DNA of 64,000 nucleotides, from contig NZ_FCOA02000008.1 in assembly GCF_001544875.2 (NCBI RefSeq), positions 1-64,000 on the forward strand. Direction: 5' to 3'. Below are positions 26,299-36,511 of the stretch, piece after piece. Made by a program: the position numbers and the translations under genes. The notes below the pieces were generated by a model. That model saw only the letters and a program-made list of their open reading frames with translations. It was not told the DNA's origin and searched no databases. This stretch comes from Caballeronia hypogeia (GTDB lineage: Bacteria; Pseudomonadota; Gammaproteobacteria; Burkholderiales; Burkholderiaceae). The first letter of the stretch is position 1, and every line of letters starts with the position of its first letter.

Positions 26299-28638
26299 TT
26301 ACGCCTTCTCCACTACCAGTTCACCGAACAGGCCGCCGAGTGCGGCGCCAGCCATCGTGCCCGCCGACACGCGGACCACCGATTCCGCGAGGTTCGCATC
26401 GCGGACCGCGGGCAACGTCACCGACAGATTGCCCTGGCGGATACGCACTGCTTCGCCGTCCTTCAGGCCAAGCTTGTCGAACAGTGCGGTCGGCAGACCT
26501 GCCACGTTCGCGTCGCGTGCGGCCGCCGTCAGATGCAGCGACGGCGCGCGGCGCACGAGTGCGTCGGCGTGGTAGATCGGCACGTCGGCGAGACGTTGCA
26601 GGCCGCCGCCGTTCAGCGCGATATTCGATGCAGCGCGCTTGGCCGCAACCGTCGTCTTGTTCGACAAGCGCGCGGTGAGGTCACCCGTGCCGAGCGCCGC
26701 GATACGCACTTCTTCGGCCGTGTCGAATTCGAAGCCCGGCAGGCCCAGGATCGTGCCCAGCACGCGCAGCACCTTCCAGCCCGGACGCGTGTCGCCCAGC
26801 GCGCGCACGACGCCGTTGAACGACTGAGCCGTGCCTTCCGCGTTGACGAACGTGCCCGACGTTTCCGTGAACGGAGCGATCGGCAGCAGCACGTCCGCGT
26901 AGTCCATGCCGTGCTTGAACGGCGACATCACGACGACCATTTCCGCAGCCTTCAGCGCGGCGATGGCCTGCGCCGGATTGGCCGTGTCGAATTCCGGCTC
27001 CGCGTTCAGCAGCACGTAACCCTTGCGCGGCTGCTCGAAGACTTCGCGTGCGTTGAGACCACCCTCGCCCGGCAGTGCGTCGACGAGATGCGCGCCAACC
27101 GAGTTCGCGCCTTCCGTGAGGAAGCCGAGCGCGGCGCCCGTATTGTCGGCGATCCACTGCGCGGTTGCCTGAATTTGCGCAAAGTCCGGATGCTGCACCG
27201 CGACGTTGCCGAGCAGCACGACGCGCGTTTCGCCCGCCGACAGCGATGCCGCGACGTCCTTCGCCGCAGCCGACACTTCGCGGCCCGCGAACGCGTCCGG
27301 CAGCGCGACGCCGCGCGCTTCGGCCACGGCCGCCGCGATGCCCGCGAGCTGATCGAGCCACGCCGACGGCGCCACGACCAGGCGATGCGCGGTCGGGATC
27401 AGCGAGTCGTCGTTGCTGGCGTTGAGGAAAGTGATCTTCGCGCCGTTCTTCGCGGCCTGACGCAGACGCGCGGCGAACAGCGGATGATCGCGGCGCAGGA
27501 ACGAGCCGATCACGAACGCGGTGTCGATGCTCGACAGGTTCGCGATCTTCGTGCCGAGCCACGGCACACCGACGCCCACCGGCGCCGAGAAATCGTTCTG
27601 ACGCAGACGGAAGTCGACGTTCGGCGTGCCGACGCCTTCAGCCAGCGTCTTCAGCAGATGCAGTTCCTCGATCGTGCTGTGCGGCGTGGCGAGCGCGGCG
27701 ATGGCGTTCGCGCCATGATCCGCCTTGATGCCCTTCAGACCCTTCGCGACGTATTCGAGCGCGGTCTGCCAGTCGGTTTCGATCCAGTTGCCGCCTTGCT
27801 TGAGCATCGGCGCGGTGAGGCGCTCGTCGCTGTTCAGGCCTTCATAGGAGAAGCGGTCCTTGTCCGAGATCCAGCATTCGTTGATGGCTTCGTTCTCCAT
27901 CGGCAGAACGCGCATCACGCGGTTGTTCTTCACCTGCACGACGAGGTTCGCGCCGACGGAATCGTGCGGGCTCACCGACTTGCGGCGCGACAGTTCCCAC
28001 GTCCGCGCGCTATAGCGGAACGGCTTGCTCGTGAGCGCGCCGACCGGGCACAGGTCGATCATGTTGCCCGACAGTTCCGAGTCCACGGTCTTGCCGACGA
28101 ACGACGTGATTTCCGAATGCTCGCCGCGGCCCAGCATGCCGAGCTCCATCACACCGGCCACTTCCTGGCCGAAGCGCACGCAGCGTGTGCAATGGATGCA
28201 GCGCGACATCTCTTCCATCGAGATGAGCGGACCGACGTTCTTGTGGAACACGACGCGCTTTTCTTCGTTATAGCGCGACTGGGACTTGCCGTAACCGACG
28301 GCCAGATCCTGCAACTGGCACTCGCCGCCCTGATCGCAGATCGGGCAATCGAGCGGGTGGTTGATCAGCAGGAATTCCATCACCGACTGCTGGGCCTTTA
28401 CGGCCTTGTCGGAAGTCGTACGCACGATCATGCCGTTCGACACGGGCGTGGCGCACGCAGGAACGGCCTTCGGCATCTTTTCGATTTCGACGAGGCACAT
28501 CCGGCAGTTCGCCGCGATCGACAGCTTCTTGTGATAGCAGAAGTGAGGGATATACGTATCGACCTTGTGCGCAGCCTGGATCACCATGCTGCCTTCAGGC
28601 ACCTCGACCGTCTTGCCGTCAATTTCTAGTTCAACCAT
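26299..28638 (-). CDS. nuoG: NADH-quinone oxidoreductase subunit G
   Basis: A 779-residue iron-sulfur subunit. The N-terminal 2Fe-2S domain binds N1b (Cys in HFCYHKK, CRMC and ACATP). Next come the His/Cys motif for N5 ([18 protein letters not shown]) and the N4 ligands ([13 protein letters not shown], with a later Cys in DLCPVGAL). The CxxCxxxC motif that binds the extra N7 cluster in E. coli is absent: the corresponding stretch reads SPHDSVG. This resembles the mitochondrial type. The rest is the molybdopterin-oxidoreductase-like domain, which has no cofactor in complex I. It is followed 2 bp later by nuoH. Confidence 0.97.
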   Translation of the reverse strand: MVELEIDGKTVEVPEGSMVIQAAHKVDTYIPHFCYHKKLSIAANCRMCLVEIEKMPKAVPACATPVSNGMIVRTTSDKAVKAQQSVMEFLLINHPLDCPICDQGGECQLQDLAVGYGKSQSRYNEEKRVVFHKNVGPLISMEEMSRCIHCTRCVRFGQEVAGVMELGMLGRGEHSEITSFVGKTVDSELSGNMIDLCPVGALTSKPFRYSARTWELSRRKSVSPHDSVGANLVVQVKNNRVMRVLPMENEAINECWISDKDRFSYEGLNSDERLTAPMLKQGGNWIETDWQTALEYVAKGLKGIKADHGANAIAALATPHSTIEELHLLKTLAEGVGTPNVDFRLRQNDFSAPVGVGVPWLGTKIANLSSIDTAFVIGSFLRRDHPLFAARLRQAAKNGAKITFLNASNDDSLIPTAHRLVVAPSAWLDQLAGIAAAVAEARGVALPDAFAGREVSAAAKDVAASLSAGETRVVLLGNVAVQHPDFAQIQATAQWIADNTGAALGFLTEGANSVGAHLVDALPGEGGLNAREVFEQPRKGYVLLNAEPEFDTANPAQAIAALKAAEMVVVMSPFKHGMDYADVLLPIAPFTETSGTFVNAEGTAQSFNGVVRALGDTRPGWKVLRVLGTILGLPGFEFDTAEEVRIAALGTGDLTARLSNKTTVAAKRAASNIALNGGGLQRLADVPIYHADALVRRAPSLHLTAAARDANVAGLPTALFDKLGLKDGEAVRIRQGNLSVTLPAVRDANLAESVVRVSAGTMAGAALGGLFGELVVEKA

Positions 28639-28699
28639 GATGGATAAAGATCCTCAACCCTTCTCTCGAGCCTTGTCGCGCATCTGACTGCGCGCCTGA

Positions 28700-30022
28700 T
28701 TACGCGGTAAGCGCTTCGGACGGCGCATGATGCGCGTGCCCGCCAACGAGACAGTGCTTGTGCTCGACGTGATATTCGAATTCGTCCCAGAAGTGCTTGA
28801 GCATGCCGCGCACGGGCATCGCCGCCGCATCGCCGAGCGCGCAGATCGTACGTCCCATGATGTTCTCGGCGACCGAGTTCAGCAGGTCCAGATCTTCCTT
28901 GCGGCCGAGGCCGTGCTCGATGCGATGCACCACGCGATACAGCCAGCCCGTGCCCTCACGGCACGGCGTGCATTGACCGCACGACTCTTCATAGTAGAAG
29001 TACGACAGGCGCAACAGCGAGCGCACCATGCAGCGCGTTTCGTTCATCACGATCACCGCGCCCGAACCCAGCATCGAGCCCGCCTTCGCGATCGAATCGT
29101 AGTCCATGTCCGTTGCCAGCATCATGTCGCCCGGCACGACCGGCGCGGACGAACCGCCCGGAATCACCGCCTTGACCTTTTCGCCGCGCACGCCGCCGGC
29201 GAGTTCCATCAGCGTTGAGAACGGCGTACCGAGCGGAATCTCGTAGTTGCCCGGACGATTCACGTCGCCCGACACGGAGAAGATCTTCGTGCCGCCGTTA
29301 TTCGGCTTGCCGAGCTCGAGATAATTCTGCGGGCCGATTTCCAGCAGGAACGGCACGGCTGCGAACGTCTCGGTGTTGTTGATGGTGGTCGGCTTGCCGT
29401 ACACGCCGAAGCTCGCCGGGAACGGCGGCTTGAAGCGCGGCTGACCCTTCTTGCCTTCGAGCGATTCAAGCAGCGCGGTTTCTTCGCCGCAGATGTACGC
29501 GCCGTAACCATGATGCGCGTAAAGCTCGAACGAGAAGCCTGAGCCCAGGATGTTCGCGCCGAGATAGCCGGCTTTGCGCGCTTCTTCGAGCGCGGCCTCG
29601 AACACACGATAGACCTCGAAAATCTCGCCGTGAATGTAGTTATAGCCGACGGTGATGCCCATCGCGTATGCGCCGATGGCCATGCCTTCGATCAGCGCAT
29701 GCGGGTTCCAGCGCAGGATGTCGCGATCCTTGAACGTGCCCGGCTCGCCCTCGTCCGAGTTGCAGACGAGATACTTCTGCCCCGGGAACTGACGCGGCAT
29801 GAAGCTCCACTTGAGGCCGGTCGGGAAGCCCGCGCCGCCACGGCCGCGCAGACCCGACGCCTTGACGTCGGCGATCACCTGCTCGGGCGAAATCTTCTCT
29901 TCGAGAATGCGGCGCAGCTGCTTGTAGCCGCCGCGCGCGACGTAATCTTCGAGATGCCAGTTCTCGCCGTTGAGGCCAGCGAGGATCAGCGGCTTGATGT
30001 GACGATCGTGGAGTGACGTCAT
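28700..30022 (-). CDS. nuoF: NADH-quinone oxidoreductase subunit F
   Basis: A 440-residue NADH- and FMN-binding subunit. NADH/FMN motifs are [14 protein letters not shown] (near 60), [14 protein letters not shown] and [17 protein letters not shown]. The N3 4Fe-4S ligands are [11 protein letters not shown] plus a later Cys in RTICALGD. The start at 30022 (MTSLHDRH) overlaps the nuoE stop by ATGA; the longer frame to 30391 is only antisense-free read-through over nuoE. The C-terminal tail is His-rich ([13 protein letters not shown]). Confidence 0.97.
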   Translation of the reverse strand: MTSLHDRHIKPLILAGLNGENWHLEDYVARGGYKQLRRILEEKISPEQVIADVKASGLRGRGGAGFPTGLKWSFMPRQFPGQKYLVCNSDEGEPGTFKDRDILRWNPHALIEGMAIGAYAMGITVGYNYIHGEIFEVYRVFEAALEEARKAGYLGANILGSGFSFELYAHHGYGAYICGEETALLESLEGKKGQPRFKPPFPASFGVYGKPTTINNTETFAAVPFLLEIGPQNYLELGKPNNGGTKIFSVSGDVNRPGNYEIPLGTPFSTLMELAGGVRGEKVKAVIPGGSSAPVVPGDMMLATDMDYDSIAKAGSMLGSGAVIVMNETRCMVRSLLRLSYFYYEESCGQCTPCREGTGWLYRVVHRIEHGLGRKEDLDLLNSVAENIMGRTICALGDAAAMPVRGMLKHFWDEFEYHVEHKHCLVGGHAHHAPSEALTA

Positions 30023-30504
30023 TTCGAAAGTTCCTCGAGCAACTGGTCGATCTTCTCGCGACTCATGAAGCTGCACATGCGATGGTTGTTCACGAGCATC
30101 ACGGGTGCGTCGCCGCACGCGCCGAAGCACTCGCCTTCCTTCAACGTGAACTTGCCGTCCGCCGTGGTCTCGCCGAAATCGATACCCAGCTTCTGCTTCA
30201 AATATTGCGCGGCGCTGTCCGAACCACCGTCCGGACCGAGCTGGCAAGGCAGGTTCGTGCAGAGCGTGATCTTGTGCTTGCCGACCGGCTTGAGCTCGTA
30301 CATCGTGTAGAACGTAGCGACTTCCTGCACCGCGACGGGCGGCATGCTCAGATAATCGGCCACGAACTGCATGATTTCGGGCGAGAGCCAACCATGCTCT
30401 TCCTGAGCGACAGCGAGCGCCGCCATCACCGCCGATTGCTTTTGCTCGGCGGGATACTTTGCGACCGCGCGATCGATTTCTTTCAGGCCTTCAGCTGAGA
30501 TCAT
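30019..30504 (-). CDS. nuoE: NADH-quinone oxidoreductase subunit E
   Basis: A 161-residue thioredoxin-like subunit carrying the N1a 2Fe-2S cluster. Ligands are in CTNLPC (two Cys, four residues between) and GECFGACGD (two Cys, three between). I place the start at the ATG at 30504 (MISAEGLKE), since the in-frame TTG at 30525 has its AGGAA abutting it and is a poor start. It overlaps nuoF by four bases. A 147-bp spacer with two small hairpins separates it from nuoD. Confidence 0.96.
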   Translation of the reverse strand: MISAEGLKEIDRAVAKYPAEQKQSAVMAALAVAQEEHGWLSPEIMQFVADYLSMPPVAVQEVATFYTMYELKPVGKHKITLCTNLPCQLGPDGGSDSAAQYLKQKLGIDFGETTADGKFTLKEGECFGACGDAPVMLVNNHRMCSFMSREKIDQLLEELSK

Positions 30505-30651
30505 TTTCAGACACGACTCTTTCAATTCCTACCGAACGAAAACCTGCCGCTTTGGGTTACGGCAGACCTGGCGTTCCTGCGGGTTCCTGTTATTGCACTC
30601 GCGTTTTCGCGCTTGGCGGCCCGATGACGGGCCATGCAGCGGGCGATGAGA

Positions 30652-31905
30652 TCAGCGATCGATCTCGCCGAACACGATGTCTTGCGTACCGATGATCGTC
30701 ACAGCGTCGGCGATCATGTGGCCTCGCGCCATTTCATCGAGCGCCGCGAGGTGCGCATAGCCCGGCGCGCGAATCTTCAAGCGATACGGCTTGTTCGCGC
30801 CGTCCGAAATCAGATAGATGCCGAACTCGCCCTTCGGATGCTCGACCGCCGCGTACGTCTCGCCTTCCGGCACGTGGAAGCCTTCCGTGAAGAGCTTGAA
30901 GTGGTGAATCAGCTCTTCCATGTTGCTCTTCATGCCGACGCGCGACGGCGGCGCAACCTTGTGATTATCAACCATCACAGGGCCAGGATTCTTGCGCAGC
31001 CACGCAATGCACTGTTGGGCGATGTGCGTCGACTGGCGCATCTCTTCCACGCGCACCAGATAACGATCGTAGCAATCGCCGTTCACGCCGACGGGGATGT
31101 CGAAATCGAGCTGGTCATACACTTCGTATGGCTGCTTCTTGCGCAAATCCCACTCGATACCCGAGCCGCGCAGCATCGCGCCGGAAAGGCCCATTTGCAA
31201 CGCGCGCTCCGGGCTCACCACGCCGATGCCCACGAGACGCTGCTTCCAGATGCGGTTGTCGGTGAGCAGCGTTTCGTACTCGTCGACACACTTCGGGAAG
31301 CGATTGAAGAAGTCCTCGATGAAGTCGAGCAGCGAACCCTGACGGTTCTCGTTCATCCTGTCGAGCGCCTTCGCATTGCGGATCTTCGATGCCTTGTATT
31401 GCGGCATCGCGTCCGGCAGATCGCGATAGACACCGCCCGGACGATAGTACGCCGCGTGCATGCGCGCGCCGGACACCGCCTCGTAGACGTCCATCAGGTC
31501 TTCGCGCTCGCGAAACGCGTAGAGGAACACCGCCATCGCGCCGACGTCGAGCGCGTGCGAGCCGATCCACATCAGGTGGTTCAGCACGCGCGTGATTTCA
31601 TCGAACAGCACGCGGATGTACTTCGCGCGGATCGGCACATCGATGCCGAGCAGCTTTTCGATCGCGAGCACATAGCCGTGCTCGTTGACCATCATCGACA
31701 CGTAGTCGAGACGGTCCATGTACGGCACGGACTGCAGGAAGGTCTTGGTTTCGGCCAGCTTCTCGGTCGCGCGATGCAGCAGACCGATATGCGGGTCGGC
31801 ACGCTGAATGACTTCGCCGTCGAGTTCCAGCACGAGGCGCAGCACGCCGTGCGCTGCCGGGTGCTGCGGGCCGAAGTTCAGCGTGTAGTTCTTGATCTCT
31901 GCCAT
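30652..31905 (-). CDS. nuoD: NADH-quinone oxidoreductase subunit D
   Basis: A 417-residue 49-kDa subunit. It forms the quinone-binding cavity together with NuoB, using the conserved [15 protein letters not shown] loop near residue 10 (the His that hydrogen-bonds quinone) and the C-terminal DIVFGEIDR end. In this organism it is separate from NuoC, unlike E. coli where the two are fused. Nine base pairs separate it from nuoC. Confidence 0.97.
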   Translation of the reverse strand: MAEIKNYTLNFGPQHPAAHGVLRLVLELDGEVIQRADPHIGLLHRATEKLAETKTFLQSVPYMDRLDYVSMMVNEHGYVLAIEKLLGIDVPIRAKYIRVLFDEITRVLNHLMWIGSHALDVGAMAVFLYAFREREDLMDVYEAVSGARMHAAYYRPGGVYRDLPDAMPQYKASKIRNAKALDRMNENRQGSLLDFIEDFFNRFPKCVDEYETLLTDNRIWKQRLVGIGVVSPERALQMGLSGAMLRGSGIEWDLRKKQPYEVYDQLDFDIPVGVNGDCYDRYLVRVEEMRQSTHIAQQCIAWLRKNPGPVMVDNHKVAPPSRVGMKSNMEELIHHFKLFTEGFHVPEGETYAAVEHPKGEFGIYLISDGANKPYRLKIRAPGYAHLAALDEMARGHMIADAVTIIGTQDIVFGEIDR

Positions 31906-31914
31906 GGCGTTCTC

Positions 31915-32517
31915 TTAATGTTTCAGACCGCCATAGCGATCTTCGCGAATCACGCGCGGCGTGATCTCGCGCGGTTCGATCGTCACAGGCTGATACACGA
32001 CGCGCTTCTCTTCCGGGTCGTAGCGCATTTCAACGTAGCCGGAGATCGGGAAGTCCTTGCGGAACGGATGGCCGATGAAGCCATAGTCCGTGAGAATGCG
32101 GCGCAGGTCGGGATGGCCTTCGAACACGATGCCGTAGAGGTCGAACGCTTCACGCTCGTACCAATTTGCCGACGACCAGATATCGACCACCGAAGGCACG
32201 ATGGGCACTTCGTCGTCCGGTGCGAACACGCGCACGCGCACGCGCCAGTTGTGGGTGATCGAGAGAAGATGACTCACGGCCGCAAAACGCGGACCGTCGT
32301 AGGCGCCGTCGCCGTAGGTCGAATAATCGACGCCGGAAAGATCCATGAGCTGCTCGAAGCGCAGCGACGGGTCATCGCGCAGCTGCTTGCAGACATCCAG
32401 ATAATTCGCCGCCTTGACGACGACCGTCACTTGCCCAAGCGATTCCGTAACACTCTGGAGACGGTCGCCAAACGCCGTCTCGAGCTTCGCTTTGAGGGTC
32501 TCGAGTTTGCTTGCCAT
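31915..32517 (-). CDS. nuoC: NADH-quinone oxidoreductase subunit C
   Basis: A 200-residue 30-kDa subunit of the connecting module. Signature segments are [26 protein letters not shown] and [14 protein letters not shown]. The start is set at the ATG at 32517 (MASKLETL), giving the usual length; the frame continues open to 32715 but that part overlaps nuoB. The 20-bp gap to nuoB is short enough for co-transcription. Confidence 0.97.
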   Translation of the reverse strand: MASKLETLKAKLETAFGDRLQSVTESLGQVTVVVKAANYLDVCKQLRDDPSLRFEQLMDLSGVDYSTYGDGAYDGPRFAAVSHLLSITHNWRVRVRVFAPDDEVPIVPSVVDIWSSANWYEREAFDLYGIVFEGHPDLRRILTDYGFIGHPFRKDFPISGYVEMRYDPEEKRVVYQPVTIEPREITPRVIREDRYGGLKH

Positions 32518-32537
32518 AGTTGGGGAGGCTCTGGCCC

Positions 32538-33017
32538 TTACTGACGGGCGATGGTGTTGGTGCGGCGAATCTTCGCCTGCAACTGGATCACGCCGTAGAC
32601 GAGGGCCTCGGCGGTCGGGGGACAACCGGGCACGTACACATCGACCGGCACGATACGGTCGCAACCGCGCACGACGGAATACGAATAGTGGTAGTAGCCG
32701 CCGCCGTTCGCGCATGAGCCCATGGAAATGACCCAGCGCGGCTCGGCCATCTGGTCGTACACCTTACGAAGCGCGGGCGCCATCTTGTTGCACAACGTGC
32801 CGGCGACGATCATGACGTCGGACTGGCGCGGGCTCGGGCGGAACACCACGCCGAAACGATCCAGGTCGTAACGGGCAGCGCCCGCGTGCATCATCTCGAC
32901 CGCGCAGCACGCGAGACCGAACGTCATCGGCCACAGGGAGCCGGTGCGCGTCCAGTTGATGAGCTTGTCAGCCGTGGTGGTGACAAAGCCTTCCTTCAAG
33001 ACCCCTTCGATACTCAT
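32538..33017 (-). CDS. nuoB: NADH-quinone oxidoreductase subunit B
   Basis: A 159-residue subunit carrying N2, the terminal 4Fe-4S cluster that reduces quinone. The unusual tandem cysteines are seen in [10 protein letters not shown], with further ligands in [10 protein letters not shown] and [12 protein letters not shown]. The start at 33017 ([11 protein letters not shown]) matches the family; the longer frame to 33059 is an artefact. It is 61 bp downstream of nuoA. Confidence 0.97.
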
Positions 33018-33078
33018 TTGTTTTCCACTCCAGATGGGCAGCCAGCCAAAGCCGCCCATGAATCCGGTGATCTAACTG

Positions 33079-33438
33079 TCATTCCCAGTCGAGTCCGCCC
33101 TTTCTCCAGATGTAGGCGAAGCCAAGCAAAAATTCGAGCAGAAAAATCATCATCGCGATGAAGCCCGGCCAGCCGATATCGCGCAGGGAAACACCCCACG
33201 GAAACAGGAACGCCGTTTCAAGGTCGAAAATGATGAAAAGAATCGCGACGAGATAGTAACGCACATCGAACTTCATACGCGCGTCTTCGAAAGCCTCGAA
33301 GCCGCACTCGTACGGCGCGTTCTTTTCGGTGTCGGGCTTGTTGGGACCGAGGATCTTGCCAATGCTGACCAACGCTATACCTAAACCAAGGCCCACCACA
33401 AGAAACAAGAAGACGGGGTAATAGGGTGCGAGGTTCAA
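33079..33438 (-). CDS. nuoA: NADH-quinone oxidoreductase subunit A
   Basis: A 119-residue three-helix membrane subunit, first gene of the nuo operon. Signature motifs are the [24 protein letters not shown] loop and the C-terminal WRKGGLDWE. Initiation is most likely at the TTG at 33438: it has GAGG six bases upstream and gives exactly the usual family length and N-terminus (NLAPYYPV). The longer in-frame start at 33519 would add an unrelated 27-residue extension. No ATG lies near the true start. Confidence 0.93.
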   Translation of the reverse strand: MNLAPYYPVFLFLVVGLGLGIALVSIGKILGPNKPDTEKNAPYECGFEAFEDARMKFDVRYYLVAILFIIFDLETAFLFPWGVSLRDIGWPGFIAMMIFLLEFLLGFAYIWRKGGLDWE

Positions 33439-33609
33439 GGCTATCCTCAGATCGGTAGATGTGGTCTGTGTTTGATTAGGACCTTCAGCCGGGACGGACC
33501 ACCCGGCGGGAGAATTCACTTGGGACCGCTCACGATATCAGCACACTGTGACAACCGCTTTGACGTTGCCGATGCCGCCGTGAAAACGTAAGGGTACTCC
33601 AGAAGTGAC

Positions 33610-33643
33610 AATGCCAGCCGAAGCGAAGCAAGCGGCTGGCATT
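33610..33643 (-). repeat. 11-bp hairpin between tRNA-Leu and nuoA
   Basis: AATGCCAGCCG (33610-33620) and CGGCTGGCATT (33633-33643) form a perfect stem with a 12-nt loop. On the minus strand it follows the tRNA 3' end by 9 bp but has no T run, so it may be a processing or weak termination site and may let tRNA transcripts continue into nuoA. Confidence 0.65.
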
Positions 33644-33652
33644 GGATAACTT

Positions 33653-33737
33653 TGGTGCCGACGGCGAGACTCGAACTCGCACAGCTTTCGCCACTACCCC
33701 CTCAAGATAGCGTGTCTACCAATTTCACCACGTCGGC
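33653..33737 (-). tRNA. tRNA-Leu (anticodon GAG)
   Basis: An 85-nt class II tRNA. The acceptor stem is GCCGACG/CGTCGGC, the D-arm starts TGGTGAAATTGGTAGAC, and the anticodon stem CTATC/GGTAG encloses loop TTGAGGG with anticodon GAG (CUC/CUU leucine codons). The variable arm is GTGGCGAAAGCTGT and the T-arm has GTTCGAGTC. The CCA end is encoded at 33653-33655. It sits between secG and nuoA on the same strand. Confidence 0.95.
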
Positions 33738-33796
33738 ACTGTACTGCAATCCGGGAAAACTACTTCTAAATTGCCGCGAATCGCTTCAAGACTTGA

Positions 33797-33825
33797 ATTA
33801 TAACTGGGCCCTACGAATTGTTCAA
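33797..33825 (-). promoter_or_regulatory. Promoter of tRNA-Leu
   Basis: Minus strand: -35 TTGAAC (33820-33825) and consensus -10 TATAAT (33797-33802) with a 17-bp spacer, placed about 60 bp before the tRNA and downstream of secG. Confidence 0.85.
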
Positions 33826-33864
33826 CGCACAAAATGCAAATTTGGCGAAAAAATTGTTCCCGCG

Positions 33865-34239
33865 TTATTTGGGCACATCCGCGCCCGGAGCCGACGATGC
33901 AACCGGCGCCGAAGCCGGCGCGGAAGCAGAAGCGCCCGCGGCCGGAGCCGATGCAGGCGTGGGCATCGCGCCACCGAGAACGCCGGCCGATGCTTGCGGC
34001 TTGTAGCTGCCGAGATAGGTCAGCGCCAACGTCGTGATGAAGAAGATCGCAGCCAGGACTGCTGTCGTGCGCGACAGGAAGTTGGCCGATCCCGTTGCGC
34101 CGAACAGACTCCCCGACGCCCCGCTGCCGAATGCGGCGCCCATATCCGCGCCCTTGCCGTGCTGCAGCAGCACGAGCCCGATGACGCCCAACGCCGACAA
34201 CAACTGGACGACGATAATCAATGTCTTCAAATACAGCAT
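33865..34239 (-). CDS. secG: Preprotein translocase subunit SecG
   Basis: A 124-residue membrane protein with two transmembrane helices (about 5-25 and 55-77) and the conserved loop VLLQHGKGADMGAAFGSGASGSLFG. It stabilises the SecYEG channel. The C-terminal tail of about 40 residues is Ala/Ser/Pro-rich, a low-complexity extension common in Burkholderia SecG. It is transcribed with tpiA upstream (91-bp gap), and tRNA-Leu follows. Confidence 0.95.
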   Translation of the reverse strand: MLYLKTLIIVVQLLSALGVIGLVLLQHGKGADMGAAFGSGASGSLFGATGSANFLSRTTAVLAAIFFITTLALTYLGSYKPQASAGVLGGAMPTPASAPAAGASASAPASAPVASSAPGADVPK

Positions 34240-34330
34240 TTCAACTCACCTGATTCCTGATGTTTCCGCGACACCTTTGTGTGTCGCGATGTGCTTTTGT
34301 CGCCTGCCGTCTCCGCTCGCCGTGTGCCGC

Positions 34331-35107
34331 TCAATGCAACATCACGGTTTGCGCAGCCCGGCAGATCGCCAGAAAATCCTTCGACTTCAGCGACGCGCCG
34401 CCGATCAGCCCGCCGTCGATGTCCTTTTGCCCGAACAACTCTTCCGCATTTTCGGGCTTGACGCTGCCGCCATACAGAAGCGGCACGTTCGCAACCGATG
34501 CCCCCTTGGCTTGGAGCTTGCCACGCAGGAATGCATGAACGTCCTGCGCCTGCCCCGGCCGCGCGGTCTTGCCCGTGCCGATCGCCCAGACCGGTTCGTA
34601 GGCGACCACGATACTCGCAGCCTGCTCTTCCGTCAGCACGTTCAATACGGCTTCGAGCTGCGTGCCGATGATCTGCTCCGTCTTGCCCGCCTCGCGCTCC
34701 TCGAGCGACTCGCCAACACAGACGATCGGCGTGAGCCCTGCTTCGAGCGCACGCTGTGCTTTTGTCGCGACGAGCTCCGGACTTTCGCGATGATACGCGC
34801 GTCGCTCCGAATGTCCGACGATTGCATATGTCACGCCGAAATCCGCCGCCATTTCCGCCGCGACTTCTCCGGTGTACGCGCCGCCGGTATGCGCCGACAC
34901 GTCCTGAATGCCCCACTTCACCACCGAGCCGCTCAACAGCGCCTGCGACTGCGCCAGATACGGACACGGCACGCACACACCCACGTGCACGCTCTTCTGC
35001 AAAGCCGATGCCCCCGCGGCGACTTCGATAAGCAGGGTCGCGTTGTCATGGATGCGACCGTGCATCTTCCAGTTGCCCACCACCAGTTTCGCTCGTTCTC
35101 TGGACAT
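34331..35107 (-). CDS. tpiA: Triosephosphate isomerase
   Basis: A 258-residue TIM barrel converting dihydroxyacetone phosphate and glyceraldehyde-3-phosphate. The catalytic lysine lies in VGNWKMHG (K14), the electrophilic histidine in IVGHSERR (near residue 100) and the catalytic glutamate in AYEPVWAIGTGKTA (near residue 170); loop 7 has YGGSV. The start matches the conserved MSRERAKLVVGNWK. It is followed by secG in the same direction. Confidence 0.97.
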   Translation of the reverse strand: MSRERAKLVVGNWKMHGRIHDNATLLIEVAAGASALQKSVHVGVCVPCPYLAQSQALLSGSVVKWGIQDVSAHTGGAYTGEVAAEMAADFGVTYAIVGHSERRAYHRESPELVATKAQRALEAGLTPIVCVGESLEEREAGKTEQIIGTQLEAVLNVLTEEQAASIVVAYEPVWAIGTGKTARPGQAQDVHAFLRGKLQAKGASVANVPLLYGGSVKPENAEELFGQKDIDGGLIGGASLKSKDFLAICRAAQTVMLH

Positions 35108-35286
35108 ATGTCTCGTCAGTCGGCGGCGGCCTGCCGCATGCTCGTGATCAGCCGCCCGTTATAGAAATGGACCTGCTAAGAACCGCAAACTGCTTGCAAA
35201 ACAGGCGATTTTACTGTGTTCCGATGAAACCGGTCAAACCGTCAAAAGCGAAACGCGACGCGCGACGCCACAATCCGCAGGAAATT

Positions 35287-36303
35287 TCACGCACCCTCGT
35301 TCCAGTCCAGCACGATTTTGCCGACGTGCGTGCTGCTCTCCATGAGCGCATGCGCGGCGGCCGCTTCCTGCGCCGGGAAGACCTCGTGGATCACCGGTTT
35401 GATGCGCCCCGCCTCGATTTCCGGCCAGACGCGCTCCTTCAGTTTCGCCGCGAGCTTCGCCTTGAACGCGACGGGGCGCGGACGCAAGGTCGAACCGGTG
35501 ATGACCAGGCGCCGCCGCAGCACGTCGTTCAGATTGATCTCCGCCTTCGCGCCGCCGAGCAGCGCGATCACGCAGATGCGCCCACCGTCGGCCAGCGCCT
35601 TGAGTTCGCGCTGCAGATAGTCGCCCGCGACCATGTCGAGGATCACGTCGACGCCGCGATCATTGGTCAGCGACTTCACCACTTCGACGAAATCCTCCGT
35701 CTTGTAGTTGATCGCGCGCTCCGCGCCTAGCGCTTCACACGCGCGGCATTTTTCATCGGTGCCGGCGGTGGCGAAGACGCGATAGCCGAGCGCCTTCGCG
35801 ATCTGGATCGCCGTCACGCCGATACCGCTCGATCCGCCCTGCACGAGGAGCGTCTCTTCGTCGCCGTTCTCGCCCGCGCCCAATTGGCCGCGCTCGAACA
35901 CGTTGCTCCACACCGTGAAGAAGGTTTCGGGCAGCGACGCGGCTTCGATATCCGACAAACCCTTCGGCACCGGCAGACATTGTTCGAGCGGCGCCACTGC
36001 GTATTCCGCATAGCCGCCGCCCGCGAGCAGCGCGCACACGCGATCGCTTTTTTTCAGACCGAAAGGGTTGTGCTTGGGATCGAAATCGCCATCGACGATT
36101 TCGCCGGCTACTTCCAGCCCCGGCAGATCCGATGCGCCCGGCGGCGGCGCATAGGCGCCCTTGCGCTGGAACACATCCGGGCGGTTCACGCCCGAGGCCG
36201 CCACCTTGATGAGGACCTCGCACTTGCCCGGCGCGGGAGTCGGGCGTTCGCCAAGTTTCAGGACTTCGGGTGCGCCAAACTCAGTGATTTCGATGGCCTT
36301 CAT
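35287..36303 (-). CDS. NAD(P)H-quinone oxidoreductase (zeta-crystallin/PIG3-like MDR enzyme)
   Basis: A 338-residue medium-chain dehydrogenase/reductase lacking the catalytic zinc ligands. An NAD(P)-binding GGSSGIGVTAIQIAKA motif lies at about residues 155-170, preceded by AASLPETFFTVW, both typical of the PIG3/quinone oxidoreductase family. It likely reduces quinones or enals with NADPH. The start is the ATG at 36303 (MKAIEITEFG). It lies between pnp and tpiA, but the pnp terminator at 36464-36497 separates it from pnp. Confidence 0.9.
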   Translation of the reverse strand: MKAIEITEFGAPEVLKLGERPTPAPGKCEVLIKVAASGVNRPDVFQRKGAYAPPPGASDLPGLEVAGEIVDGDFDPKHNPFGLKKSDRVCALLAGGGYAEYAVAPLEQCLPVPKGLSDIEAASLPETFFTVWSNVFERGQLGAGENGDEETLLVQGGSSGIGVTAIQIAKALGYRVFATAGTDEKCRACEALGAERAINYKTEDFVEVVKSLTNDRGVDVILDMVAGDYLQRELKALADGGRICVIALLGGAKAEINLNDVLRRRLVITGSTLRPRPVAFKAKLAAKLKERVWPEIEAGRIKPVIHEVFPAQEAAAAHALMESSTHVGKIVLDWNEGA

Positions 36304-36421
36304 ATCCTCTCCATGAATTCGCGTGGGCAAGCATTACGACCTGATCCAGTCTCGTGGATCCGAACCGGATGGCAGTGCGTGCGCTCGAAGCGATCGGCGC
36401 TCCACACTGCCATCGGGTCCG

Positions 36422-36459
36422 ATGACGCGTCGGACAATGCATAGCGTCCGACGCGTCAT
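36422..36459. repeat. 13-bp perfect inverted repeat between pnp and the oxidoreductase
   Basis: ATGACGCGTCGGA (36422-36434) and its exact reverse complement (36447-36459) are separated by 12 bp. It lies just past the pnp terminator and about 120 bp before the oxidoreductase start. Without a T tract on either side it fits an operator or a backup hairpin better than a terminator. Confidence 0.7.
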
Positions 36460-36463
36460 ACAT

Positions 36464-36497
36464 GAAAACGGCCGGCTCGCTAAAGCGGCCGGCCGTC
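36464..36497 (-). terminator. pnp terminator
   Basis: On the minus strand a 9-bp GC stem (ACGGCCGGC 36468-36476 with GCCGGCCGT 36488-36496) is followed by four T's. It lies 15 bp after the pnp stop. Confidence 0.82.
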
Positions 36498-36511
36498 TAC
36501 ACATTAACGCA

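Noticed and set aside
26533..28629. 698-codon plus-strand ORF opposite nuoG
   Set aside because: It runs exactly antisense to nuoG and shows only GC-codon-bias composition.
33653..33737. tRNA-Leu as an integration site
   Set aside because: I found no duplicated tRNA 3' end, integrase or island genes around it; the same holds for tRNA-Ser at 62437-62529.
33652..34260. ORF on the plus strand over the tRNA-Leu and secG
   Set aside because: It covers a clear tRNA and the antisense of secG.
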